A DNA stretch of 64,000 nucleotides from PCC-9228 sp964477525 (GTDB lineage Bacteria; Cyanobacteriota; Cyanobacteriia; Cyanobacteriales; PCC-9228): NCBI GenBank assembly GCA_964477525.1, contig CAYZHY010000002.1, positions 33,783 through 97,782 on the forward strand, in the 5' to 3' direction. Of this stretch, positions 43,957-53,178 are shown one piece after another. How positions within the stretch are numbered: position 1 is the first letter of the stretch; every line of letters starts with the position of its first letter. The notes beneath the pieces were generated by a model that worked only from the letters and a program-made list of their open reading frames with translations, did no database searches and was not told the DNA's origin. A program made the translations under genes and the position numbers.

Positions 43957-45834
43957 TTAGCTATTTTCTTGGCTAGAGTTAGCTTCTGAGTTGCTTGGTA
44001 CGGATTCCTCCTCAGCAGGCGTTTCTTTTGGAGAATAGACTGAGGAACCAATGGCTAGCAAACCTTCTTTAAAGGTTTCCAAAGCTTCCTGCATTTCTTC
44101 TAGCTGCTTGTTTTCGCTGGCGATCGCTTCTTGAAGAGCCTCTGCTTTTTGTTGGACGTCGGCTTTTAGTTCTTCGCTAATCAGTTCGGCATTATTTTTT
44201 AATGTCGATTCGTAGTTATACAATAAAATATTTGCCTGATTTTTTAAACCAGCAATTTGCCGTTGCCGTTCGTCTTCTTCAGCATAAGCTTCTGCTTCTT
44301 CTTGCATGCGCTCGATTTCAGCTTCGCTAAGTCCGCCTGTATTTTCAATCTTAATGCTTTGCGCTCTACCCGTACCTTTGTCCACGGCAGAAACGTTTAA
44401 AATGCCGTTGGCATCTATATCAAAACTGACTTCAATTTGGGGCATACCTCGGGGAGCTGGCGGAATCCCTTCTAGCAAGAACCGACCTAGGGTTTTATTG
44501 TCTTTGACCATGGCCCGTTCCCCTTGCAAGACGTGAATTTCTACCGATGTTTGACCATCGGTGGCTGTGGAAAAGGTTTGCACTTGGCTGGTGGGAATGG
44601 TGGTATTGCGTTCGATGACTTTGGTAAAGATACCTCCCAGAGTTTCCAAGCCCAAAGATAAGGGAATGACATCCAGCAACAATACATCTTGGACTTCACC
44701 ACCGAGAACACCGGCTTGGATAGCGGCTCCTACAGCAATGGCTTCGTCGGGATTGACGGTGCGGTTGATGGTGTCATGGCCGAAATAGTTCTCTATGGCT
44801 TTTTGTACGGCGGGAATCCGCGTCGAGCCGCCGACCAAGATAACTCGATCCAGTTCCCCGGCTTGCAGTTGGCTATCTTCTAGGGCGCGATTGACTGGTT
44901 CTATGGTAGCTTCTATCAACTCGGAAATGAGCGATTCAAATTTTTGTCTGCTCAGCTCCATTTCCAAGTGTTTGGAGCCAGTTTCCGTAGCGGTAATGAA
45001 GGGAATGTTAATGCTGGTTTTTGCGGTACTAGAAAGTTCGATTTTGGCTTTTTCGGCAGCTTCTCGAATCCGTTGCAGGGCAATTTTATCTACCGATAAG
45101 TCGATGCCTTCGCTGCTACGAAAGTTTTCTAGAATCCAGTTGACGATTTTATTATCAAAGTCGTCGCCGCCGAGATGGTTATTGCCAGCTGTGGATTTTA
45201 CCTCAAACACCCCATCTCCTAACTGTAAGATGGAGACGTCAAAGGTGCCACCTCCTAGGTCGTATACTAAAATTTTTTGATTTTGGTCTTGCTTGTCCAG
45301 TCCGTAAGCGAGGGCGGCTGCGGTAGGTTCGTTGATAATTCGTAATACTTCGAGACCGGCAATGGTGCCGGCATCTTTGGTTGCTTGTCGCTGGGCATCG
45401 GTGAAGTAGGCGGGAACGGTGATGACGGCTTGGGTGACCTTTTCTCCCAGGTACTCTTGGGCATCCTGTTTGAGTTTTTGCAGGATAATGGCAGAAATTT
45501 CTTGGGCGCTATAGACGCGATCGCTAACTTTCACAGCGACCATCTCGTCTTTTCCTTTTACACAAGTATAGGGAACCCGTTGCCTTTCAGTTTCCGTATC
45601 CTGCCAGCGACGTCCGATAAATCTTTTGATGCTGTAGACCGTTTTTTCAGCATTGGTGACGGTTTGCCGTTTGGCCAGCTCTCCCACCAGACGTTCGCCG
45701 GATTTGCCAAACCCGACCATGCTTGGGGTCGTACGTTCCCCTTCGGCATTGGTCAAGACCGCCGGTTGACCCCCTTCTAAAACGGCAACGCAGCAGTTGG
45801 TTGTTCCTAAATCGATACCAATAACTTTGCCCAT
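43957..45834 (-). CDS. dnaK: Chaperone DnaK (Hsp70)
   Basis: About 625 residues. It opens MGKVIGIDLGTTNCCVAV, the phosphate-1 loop. VYDLGGGTFDVSIL and VILVGGSTRIPAVQ are the other ATPase signatures. The substrate-binding domain (from about 390) has VLLLDVIPLSLGLETLGG, and the C-terminal lid ends in a Glu/Ser-rich tail without the usual EEVD-like end. An ATG 26 codons upstream would give an atypical N-terminus, so I use the conserved start. Order grpE-dnaK-dnaJ is conserved. No CIRCE operator is seen upstream of grpE. Confidence 0.96.
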   Translation of the reverse strand: MGKVIGIDLGTTNCCVAVLEGGQPAVLTNAEGERTTPSMVGFGKSGERLVGELAKRQTVTNAEKTVYSIKRFIGRRWQDTETERQRVPYTCVKGKDEMVAVKVSDRVYSAQEISAIILQKLKQDAQEYLGEKVTQAVITVPAYFTDAQRQATKDAGTIAGLEVLRIINEPTAAALAYGLDKQDQNQKILVYDLGGGTFDVSILQLGDGVFEVKSTAGNNHLGGDDFDNKIVNWILENFRSSEGIDLSVDKIALQRIREAAEKAKIELSSTAKTSINIPFITATETGSKHLEMELSRQKFESLISELIEATIEPVNRALEDSQLQAGELDRVILVGGSTRIPAVQKAIENYFGHDTINRTVNPDEAIAVGAAIQAGVLGGEVQDVLLLDVIPLSLGLETLGGIFTKVIERNTTIPTSQVQTFSTATDGQTSVEIHVLQGERAMVKDNKTLGRFLLEGIPPAPRGMPQIEVSFDIDANGILNVSAVDKGTGRAQSIKIENTGGLSEAEIERMQEEAEAYAEEDERQRQIAGLKNQANILLYNYESTLKNNAELISEELKADVQQKAEALQEAIASENKQLEEMQEALETFKEGLLAIGSSVYSPKETPAEEESVPSNSEANSSQENS

Positions 45835-45949
45835 ACTACCTTTGCCCAGCTTCTTGATTGCTTTTGCTTTGGATGCCCAGGTCTGTTGTTGTTCCCGGTT
45901 GCTGAAAAGCACGCCCGCTAGCCGGTAAGCTTGCCCAAACCAACCTCGC

Positions 45950-46795
45950 CTACTCGGATTCGGAGCTGGTTTCGGACGAATCGGCAGCAGCTGACGAATC
46001 TCCTTCTGTTTCGGGGGGGGCTGCTACTTTAACCATAGCGTGGCGCAAGATGCGATCGCCCAGCATGTAACCGCGCATAAATTCCTCGATCACGGTCCCT
46101 TCAGGATGCTCGTTGCTGGGTTCTTGCATCATGGCTTCGTGGTAGTTGGGGTCGAATTCCTCTCCTTCAGGACGCATAGGGGTTACCCCAATTTGTTTGA
46201 GGCAGTCCACCAATTGCTTGTATACCCCTTGGTAGCTCTTGTGAATGTTCATTTCCCCATCGTTTTGGGGCTTGATGTGGGCGCGGGCGCGCTCAAAGTT
46301 GTCTACCACGGGCAGCAATTCTTTAATCGTAGCGCACTTTGCTTGGAGTTCCTGGTCTTCTTTTTCTTTTTGAGTGCGCTTGCGAAAGTTTTCAAAATCC
46401 GCCGCTAGCCGTGCATATTGGGTTTTGGTGTCTTCTAATTGGGATTTGAGATTGTTAATTTCCCCTTTCAAGGCCTCGTTTTCCTGTTGGCTATTGGCTA
46501 GCTGTTGTTTGAGTTGTTCGATGTCATCTTGGCCGGCACTGTCTGTAGGAGATTCTGCCGACGATGTTGCTTCCTCTTCGGAGTTATAGCCCCCAGAAGC
46601 AGCCGCTGCTTCCGCTTCCGCCGCTACCATGCCATCTTCATTGGTGGTAGCGCGATCGCGAGGCGTTTCTCCAACAGCATCGCTTTCGGAGGATTGTGGG
46701 GAAGCAGCCACATTTTCCTGTTGGCTGTCTGGTGCATTGGTTTCATTTTCTGGTTGATTTGTTTGGTTCTGCTTGTCTTCCTCAATCATTGACAT
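45950..46795 (-). CDS. grpE: Nucleotide exchange factor GrpE
   Basis: 281 residues, long for the family because of an acidic, Gln/Glu/Asn/Ala-rich N-terminus of about 90 residues. A coiled coil (about 95-150, DDIEQLKQQLANSQQE) and the core ARLAADFENFRKRTQKE lead to the C-terminal beta domain with EEFDPNYHEAMMQEP and GYMLGDRILRHAMVKV. It releases ADP from DnaK. It is the first gene of the grpE-dnaK-dnaJ-tusA-rsgA run, 115 bases before dnaK. A second ATG two codons later may be the start. Confidence 0.95.
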   Translation of the reverse strand: MSMIEEDKQNQTNQPENETNAPDSQQENVAASPQSSESDAVGETPRDRATTNEDGMVAAEAEAAAASGGYNSEEEATSSAESPTDSAGQDDIEQLKQQLANSQQENEALKGEINNLKSQLEDTKTQYARLAADFENFRKRTQKEKEDQELQAKCATIKELLPVVDNFERARAHIKPQNDGEMNIHKSYQGVYKQLVDCLKQIGVTPMRPEGEEFDPNYHEAMMQEPSNEHPEGTVIEEFMRGYMLGDRILRHAMVKVAAPPETEGDSSAAADSSETSSESE

Positions 46796-47592
46796 CAGTC
46801 CTAGTTATAATGGTACTGCCAACCTAACAGAATCTCTTGCTAGTTTTTGCTGTTTCTCGTTCGCCAACGTGTGGCTGGTTATTGTCCACTTACGACTGGC
46901 CAGCAATTTTGCCACTTGCGGTGAGCGATGTCGAATCGCGGCTCCCTGTCTGTTGTTGATGGGACAATCTGCTTGGCCAACAATCCAGATGGCCGCAAAG
47001 CAATAAGGAAACGATTTCCCTGGTGCGAAGTTCTAGCCACTCAATCTGTATGGACCCTCCAGATAGATTTTCCTGCCTTTGCGGGGTAAATCTGCCTCTG
47101 GTGCTTTCAGCAAAATGGGAATTTCCTTGCCTTGGTTAGTTTACCACAAACTTTGCTGAAGTTACCGAAAGCGGACTTCGTCGTGTTTCTATTTAAGCAT
47201 TGAAGGAGCAAAAGATTTCGCTGTAGGTACCTACATTCCCAGGCAATTGGTCCTCCCAAATTAGGGGGAATGCCCTCTAAAATTGACTGTAGGGAGTGAT
47301 ACCTGAGATCGAGAACTTTCAATTGGGAAACCTCGATCTTGAGGGGATAGCTTTCCACAAAACCAAATTGATTCGCTTGAAACCAATTGATTTGTTCGTT
47401 CCCAATCTAACCAACAATTAGAAATCGCCAGCTCACTACGATCGTGGCAGTTGTTTGCCGCCGTTTTCCCATCTATAGCGATTCGAGAGCTTGGCGAGCT
47501 GGTGTAGCTAGTTCTTTTCCACTAACCTGGAAGCAGCTTGGTTAGGTGGCAAACAGTAAAACAGAATCTAAAGAATTCATTTGTAGTTCCTT
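46796..47592. other. Promoter region between grpE and pilB
   Basis: About 800 bases between two divergent operons. No credible ORF, no CIRCE (TTAGCACTC...GAGTGCTAA) and no tandem or dispersed repeat that I could find. It should hold the heat-shock promoter of grpE and the pilus promoter. Confidence 0.45.
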
Positions 47593-49602
47593 ATGAGTAA
47601 CTTCACACCGCAGCGACGTGCTCTTGTCAAAGTCTCCAATTTTTCTCCTTTCGGCAATCGACTCATCGAAGCCGGTTACGTTAACACCGAACAAATGCAA
47701 GAAGCCCTAACCAAAAGTCGAAAGACTGGTAGACCTCTTGTAGAAGTTCTTAAAGACATCACCGGTAAACCTCTTCCCCCAGAATTACTGCGTCAATATC
47801 GCAAACAACAACTCTTTGAACTCAAAATTGTCTACGGGGTAGAAGCTTACGACCCGGAAATCAACGAAATTTCTTCAGAAACCGTTGGGCAACTGGTCGA
47901 CCAATATTTGCCTTTAGACGTATGTCGCAACTATCAATTACTCCCTTTACACGTAGAAGGCGAGGATACCTCTTCTCCGACTCTGTGCGTGGCTATGGTC
48001 GATCCCGATAACCTGGAAGCTCAGGATAAGTTGCGGCAAACCCTGCGTTCGGCAGGCATGAAATTGACCCGACGCGCGATCGCCCAAGAAGACTATCAAA
48101 ACCTCTTGCAGTCCTTGCTCGACGAGCAGGTCAAAAAGCAAGAGGAAGCCAAAAAACCCTCCATGGACTTGGAGTTCAACCCCGAGGCTTTTGAGGAGAC
48201 AGAACTCGTAGATGCCCCCGATGAAGGGGGAGGCGAGGTAGACCTGGAGCAAGCTCTATCAGAAGCCGATACGGCACCCATTATCAAAACGGTGAACCAA
48301 ATCCTAGCCAAAGCCCTCCAAGAAGACATGTCCGACATTCACATCGAACCTCAAGAAGAATTTTTGCAAGTCCGGATGCGTAAAGACGGGGTGCTGCAAA
48401 AAGTTGCTGAATTTCCTAAAAAAATCACACCAGCGCTAACATCTCGCTTCAAAATTATTTCCGATATGGACATTGCCGAAAGGCGGCAGGCCCAGGACGG
48501 ACGGATTCGGCGTAGTTTCAAAGGACGGACGGTAGACTTCCGGGTAAACTGTTTGCCCAGCCGCTACGGGGAAAAAATTGTGCTGCGGATTTTGGATAAT
48601 TCCGCTACCCAACTGGGTTTGGATAAGTTAATCACTGATGAAGAAACGCTCACCAAGGTCCGAGAAACGGCCAACCGTCCTTTTGGCATGATTTTGGTGA
48701 CCGGACCCACCGGTTCCGGGAAATCGACCACTCTGTACTCCATGTTGGCAGAGCGCAACGAACCAGAAGTAAACATTTCCACAGCGGAAGATCCGATTGA
48801 ATACGCCTTACCGGGAATTACCCAAATCCAAGTGGTTCGGGAAAAAGACCTCACCTTTGCCAATGTGTTGCGGGCCTTATTGCGGCAAGACCCGGATATC
48901 ATTCTCGTGGGGGAAACGCGAGATAAAGAAACCGCAAAAACTGCTATTGAAGCCTCTTTAACCGGTCACTTGGTTTTGACTACCTTGCACACGAACGACG
49001 CTTCTGGTGCGATCGCGCGTTTGGATGAAATGGGTGTAGAGCCCTTCATGATTTCTGGTGCTCTCCTAGGCGTGCTAGCACAGCGCTTAATGCGACGGAT
49101 TTGCGATGAGTGTCGCATTCCTTATACCCCATCCCAAGAAGAACTAGGGCGCTACGGTCTCTCTGCTTCCCAAGAAACCGAAAACACCTTTTACAAAGCC
49201 AACGTGGTTCCACCAGAAGAAAGAGCGACCTTGAGAGAGAAAAACCAACTTTGCCCCAAATGCAATGGTGGTGGCTACAAAGGTCGTGTCGGTGTTTATG
49301 AATTCCTCAGCAACTCTGAAAAAATTTCCAATCTCATTAACGAAGGAGCGCCCACATCCCTCATTAAAGAAACGGCTGTAGAAGAAGGTATGAAAACCCT
49401 TCTCTCCTATAGCTTGCAGCTCGTGCGGGAAGGTTATACTACTTTTGAAGAAGTGGAACGGGTTACCTTTACGGATACGGGATTGGAATCCGAAATGAAA
49501 GCCAAACGCAAAACTGCCTTGACCTGCACAACCTGTCAAGCGCAATTACAACCAGAATGGCTGGATTGTCCTTACTGTCTCACGCCACGTTTTCAAGATT
49601 GA
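47593..49602 (+). CDS. pilB: Type IV pilus extension ATPase PilB
   Basis: 669 residues. The N-terminal MshEN/T2SSE_N region (about 20-190) has RLIEAGYVNTEQMQEAL and a long Gln/Leu-rich middle. The ATPase core follows: LVTGPTGSGKSTTLYSML (Walker A, about residue 372), ISTAEDPIEYAL (Asp box), ILVGETRDKETA (Walker B) and HLVLTTLHTNDA (His box). A zinc site CDECRIPY...CPKCNGG is standard. The last 45 residues add a second Cys pair set, CTTCQAQLQPEWLDCPYC, a C-terminal zinc ribbon. PilB powers pilus extension, and so motility, DNA uptake and adhesion. Confidence 0.96.
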   Translation: MSNFTPQRRALVKVSNFSPFGNRLIEAGYVNTEQMQEALTKSRKTGRPLVEVLKDITGKPLPPELLRQYRKQQLFELKIVYGVEAYDPEINEISSETVGQLVDQYLPLDVCRNYQLLPLHVEGEDTSSPTLCVAMVDPDNLEAQDKLRQTLRSAGMKLTRRAIAQEDYQNLLQSLLDEQVKKQEEAKKPSMDLEFNPEAFEETELVDAPDEGGGEVDLEQALSEADTAPIIKTVNQILAKALQEDMSDIHIEPQEEFLQVRMRKDGVLQKVAEFPKKITPALTSRFKIISDMDIAERRQAQDGRIRRSFKGRTVDFRVNCLPSRYGEKIVLRILDNSATQLGLDKLITDEETLTKVRETANRPFGMILVTGPTGSGKSTTLYSMLAERNEPEVNISTAEDPIEYALPGITQIQVVREKDLTFANVLRALLRQDPDIILVGETRDKETAKTAIEASLTGHLVLTTLHTNDASGAIARLDEMGVEPFMISGALLGVLAQRLMRRICDECRIPYTPSQEELGRYGLSASQETENTFYKANVVPPEERATLREKNQLCPKCNGGGYKGRVGVYEFLSNSEKISNLINEGAPTSLIKETAVEEGMKTLLSYSLQLVREGYTTFEEVERVTFTDTGLESEMKAKRKTALTCTTCQAQLQPEWLDCPYCLTPRFQD

Positions 49603-49718
49603 TGGCTTCTTGATGTTGAATCTTGTCGTGGGATTGGGAAAACTAGCCATTAACTTCCGGGGAATATTTATTCTTCCCCAATACTAGTCCAATATTTATT
49701 AACGGGGGAAATCAATCC

Positions 49719-50822
49719 ATGGATTACATGATTGAAGACGTAATGGAATCTTTAATCGAACAGGGTGGCTCCGACATGCACATTCAAGCTGGCGCTCCCA
49801 TTTATTTTCGGATTAGCGGTCAGCTTACAACCCAACCTCAGTTTGGCGAAACCCTCTCTCCAGAACATTGCCAAAAATTAATTTTCAGCATGCTGAACAA
49901 CAGCCAACGCAAAGAGCTAGAACAAAACTGGGAGTTGGACTGTGCGTACGGCGTCAAAGGGTTGTCTCGCTTTCGGGTCAATGTCTATCGGGAGCGCGGT
50001 TGCTATGCTGCTTGTTTGCGAGCTTTAGGGTCCAAAATCCCTAGCTTTGAAAAGTTGGGATTGCCGCAAGTTCTTCTCAATATGGCAGAAAGACCCCGGG
50101 GCATGTTGTTAATTACTGGACAAACGGGTTCGGGAAAAACGACCACGATGGCTGCTTTGTTGGACTATGTCAATCGCACCCGTTCCGAGCATGTTTTAAC
50201 CATTGAAGACCCGATTGAATTTGTTTTTCCCAATATGAAATCTTTGTTTCACCAAAGACAAAGGGGGGAAGATACCAAAACTTTTGCTAATGCTTTGAAG
50301 GGCGCTTTGCGACAAGACCCAGATGTTATTTTGATTGGGGAAATGCGCGATTTAGAAACCATTAGTTTGGCGGTTTCGGCAGCAGAAACCGGTCACTTGG
50401 TCATTGGCACTTTGCACACCAACTCAGCAGCGGGAACTGTGGACCGGCTTTTGGACGTTTTTCCACCAGAACAACAACCACAAATTCGCGCGCAGCTATC
50501 GGGTTCGTTGGTCGGCATTTGCAGCCAAAATCTCGTGAAAAAAATTGGTGGTGGACGTTGTGCTGCCCACGAAATTCTGTTGAATACGCCAGCGGTCGGT
50601 AACTTAATTCGAGAAGGAAAAACGACGCAAATTTATTCCACCATCCAAATGGGTGCCAAAGTAGGCATGCAAACTATGGAAATGTCCATGCATCGACTTT
50701 ATTTAGACGGAAAAGTAACTTACGAAAATGCTATGGCAAAAACCGCCAATCCAGACGAACTACAGCGCCTCATTGATGCACAGCCGAAAAGCGAAAGCAA
50801 AACCAAAGCGAAGAAAAAATAG
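49719..50822 (+). CDS. pilT: Type IV pilus retraction ATPase PilT
   Basis: 367 residues. N-terminal PAS-like domain, then LLITGQTGSGKTTTMAALL (Walker A, about residue 130), LTIEDPIEFVF (Asp box), DVILIGEMRDLETI (Walker B) and GHLVIGTLHTNSAA (His box). A basic Lys/Ser tail closes it. PilT retracts pili, which drives twitching and phototactic movement. 116 bases after pilB and 200 before pilC, all plus strand, an operon. Confidence 0.96.
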   Translation: MDYMIEDVMESLIEQGGSDMHIQAGAPIYFRISGQLTTQPQFGETLSPEHCQKLIFSMLNNSQRKELEQNWELDCAYGVKGLSRFRVNVYRERGCYAACLRALGSKIPSFEKLGLPQVLLNMAERPRGMLLITGQTGSGKTTTMAALLDYVNRTRSEHVLTIEDPIEFVFPNMKSLFHQRQRGEDTKTFANALKGALRQDPDVILIGEMRDLETISLAVSAAETGHLVIGTLHTNSAAGTVDRLLDVFPPEQQPQIRAQLSGSLVGICSQNLVKKIGGGRCAAHEILLNTPAVGNLIREGKTTQIYSTIQMGAKVGMQTMEMSMHRLYLDGKVTYENAMAKTANPDELQRLIDAQPKSESKTKAKKK

Positions 50823-50877
50823 AGAGGCAATTGAATTTTAGGATGGCGCCAGCGTACTTAGGTCCAATAGTTGACAG

Positions 50878-50908
50878 AGCTTCTACCCAGTTGCATGTGG
50901 TAGAAGCT
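50878..50908 (+). promoter_or_regulatory. Intercistronic hairpin pilT-pilC
   Basis: 10-bp stem AGCTTCTACC / GGTAGAAGCT with an 11-nt loop in the 200-base gap. There is no T tract; it could be an mRNA processing or stability element that sets the pilT:pilC ratio. Confidence 0.45.
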
Positions 50909-51023
50909 ATAGAAATGAAATCTGTTTTTAACCTGTCCGAGTCGTAAAGGAGATTTGCCGCAACCAAACGAGTTACCACCCCCATAAATTGCAAACAAGT
51001 AAACCTCAAAATTGGTATTGGTT

Positions 51024-52166
51024 ATGGTACAAAATGTAGCTTCTCGCAAAGCATCAAAAGCCAAATCTAAATCTAAAGGATTTAACTTTAAAGAATTTGA
51101 GGAAAAAGTAAACGTTGCCCTCAGTTCGATAACGATTAAAGACCTATCCATTTTTGCCCGTCAATTCGCCGCCATGTTTGGTGCTGGCGTACCAATGGTT
51201 CGGTGTTTATCCGTTTTAACGGAGCAATGTCCCAATCCCAAACTGAAAAAGTCACTCGAACAAATCAACGCCGAAGTACAAGAAGGTGGCGAATTGTCCA
51301 CTGCCATGCGCAAACATCCCGATGTTTTTGACAGCCTTTTTGTCAGCATGGTAGCAGCTGGTGAAGTTGGTGGTGTCTTGGACGAAATCCTCAATCGTTT
51401 GGCTATCATTATGGAAAAAAATGCCAAACTGCAAAACGAAATTAAATCCGCCACTTCCTATCCCAAAACCGTTACTTTTATCGCAGTAGCTGCTTTTTTG
51501 GGCATGACGCGATTTTTGCTCCCTACGTTTGCTGGTATTTTTGAAAATCAAGGGGTCGAACTTCCTCAGTTTACCCAAGTAATGCTAGCCATCAGCGAAT
51601 TTCTGCAAGACCCAGTTAAAGTTGGCACTGCGGTTGGGATTTTACTGGTAGCATTTATTGCTTATCGCCAGTACTACAAAACGCCGGCTGGAAAACTAAC
51701 GATGGATGGCCTTTTTCTCAAAATTCCTTTGTTTGGAGACTTAATTCAAAAAACAGCTGTGGCACGTTTCTGTACAATTTTTGGTACCTTAACTCGTTCT
51801 GGAGTACCGATTCTAAACGCTCTGGCTATTGTGGCAGAAACAGCAGGAAACCAAGTTATTACCAATGCTATTTATAATGTGCGCGAAGAATTACAACAAG
51901 GTGGCGAAATAAGTATTGCCATTGACAAGCAAAATGTTTTTCCCCCTCTCGCCGTGCAAATGATGGCAATTGGCGAAGAAACTGGCGAGCTTGACAAAAT
52001 GCTAATGAAAGTTGGCGAATTTTATGAAGATGAAGTAGAACAATCTGTTAAAGGGCTAACCAATGCCATGGAACCAATTATGATTGTTGGTGTTGGTGGT
52101 GTTGTGGTTTCAGTTCTGTTATCAATGTATCTGCCTATGTTTAAAATGTTCGAACACATTCAATAA
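51024..52166 (+). CDS. pilC: Type IV pilus inner-membrane platform protein PilC
   Basis: About 380 residues with two GspF/PilC domains. Each carries the typical A-x-x-G-E motif: AAGEVGGVLDEILNRLA in the first half, and AIGEETGELDKMLMKVGEFY in the second. Three membrane segments (FIAVAAFLGMTRFLL, VGILLVAFIAYR and VGGVVVSVLLSMYLPM). It forms the platform that PilB and PilT turn. I prefer the ATG; a TTG four codons earlier is the alternative. Neither has a strong ribosome binding site. Confidence 0.95.
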   Translation: MVQNVASRKASKAKSKSKGFNFKEFEEKVNVALSSITIKDLSIFARQFAAMFGAGVPMVRCLSVLTEQCPNPKLKKSLEQINAEVQEGGELSTAMRKHPDVFDSLFVSMVAAGEVGGVLDEILNRLAIIMEKNAKLQNEIKSATSYPKTVTFIAVAAFLGMTRFLLPTFAGIFENQGVELPQFTQVMLAISEFLQDPVKVGTAVGILLVAFIAYRQYYKTPAGKLTMDGLFLKIPLFGDLIQKTAVARFCTIFGTLTRSGVPILNALAIVAETAGNQVITNAIYNVREELQQGGEISIAIDKQNVFPPLAVQMMAIGEETGELDKMLMKVGEFYEDEVEQSVKGLTNAMEPIMIVGVGGVVVSVLLSMYLPMFKMFEHIQ

Positions 52167-52455
52167 CGAGTATGTACCTTTGCCACATTATCAATTGTCA
52201 TTGAAATCGCGAATATCTGGAGAGAGGGCAGAATTTTGGCAATTTCCTACCTTGATTTTTACGGTTATGTAAGATAGGAAGTTGCTATACCAACCACTTT
52301 CAGTAGTGGGGAGAAAACTCATTTTCGCGATGTTCTCGATTCAAAAAACGAACAAAAATAGGCAAAATCTTGGGGAAATGACTTGACAGTTTTCTAGATT
52401 TTTGCTGGTCAATCGTATCGAAAATCCCGCTCATCTAAAATTTGAATGCATAATT

Positions 52456-53049
52456 ATGTCTACTGCTAAAACCAATTACGAAACTTTGCTGGCTGAATGT
52501 AGCAATGCCCTATCAGCGATCGCATTACTAAAGCAGTACCGAGCTTATTTGGAAATGATTCCCAGCCTGCGGCGTCCTAAAGAAAGCGTCGTTACCATTC
52601 CGTTTCCCATTGTTCGGGTTCGCAATGAAATTACTTCCCCAACCACAAACAGCATGAAAATCAGTTCTGGAGAAGCCACATGTTTGCCTTGCGATGTGGC
52701 TCTTTTGATGTGCGATCCGGAGTGGAAAATTCAAACTGGAATAGATATTTTCCTCTTCATTCATCGTCCTCAAGAAGAGTTTTCCGAACTGTTAATGCGT
52801 TGGCGCAAAACCCAACTATATCTAGATAAAGGGTATGAATGGATTATGCCTTTACGGTACAAACATATCTACGGAGAAGAATCCGAGCGTTCTTATCCTT
52901 TGTTTGTCCTATTTCCCGAAACACCAGAACGAATTATGAAAGGATTGCGGGGAGCTAATTTGCCGTTTGTGGTTCAAAGTGCTTCCTCAGCATCAAACGA
53001 TCTGACACCAGATACAATGTCGTCAATTTTATCTTCTTATTCAGAATAG
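52456..53049 (+). CDS. Protein of unknown function, 197 residues
   Basis: Opens MSTAKTNYETLLAECSNALS, a helical N-terminus, then a mainly beta/helix soluble protein with DVALLMCDPEWKIQTGIDIF, RWRKTQLYLDKGYEWIMPL and a Ser-rich C-terminus. No membrane segment, no family that I can name. It lies 290 bases after pilC on the same strand, so any link to pili is only by position. Earlier in-frame TTG at 52402 is less likely. Confidence 0.65.
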   Translation: MSTAKTNYETLLAECSNALSAIALLKQYRAYLEMIPSLRRPKESVVTIPFPIVRVRNEITSPTTNSMKISSGEATCLPCDVALLMCDPEWKIQTGIDIFLFIHRPQEEFSELLMRWRKTQLYLDKGYEWIMPLRYKHIYGEESERSYPLFVLFPETPERIMKGLRGANLPFVVQSASSASNDLTPDTMSSILSSYSE

Positions 53050-53178
53050 ATATAAAATTGGACCAACCATTTATAGCCGGTCATTAGACAATGGTGGCTC
53101 GATTTTTCCCAACCCATCAACCAATGACCAGCTATTTAGGTGGTGACGGTTCGGCCAAGTTTCCTACATTGCGACTCG

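Noticed and set aside
46796..46860. CIRCE/HrcA operator before grpE
   Set aside because: I looked for TTAGCACTC-N9-GAGTGCTAA upstream of grpE and found no match; heat-shock control must use another element or none.
47107..47358. 83-codon minus-strand ORF in the grpE-pilB intergenic region
   Set aside because: No ribosome site, no recognisable family; it looks like a chance ORF.
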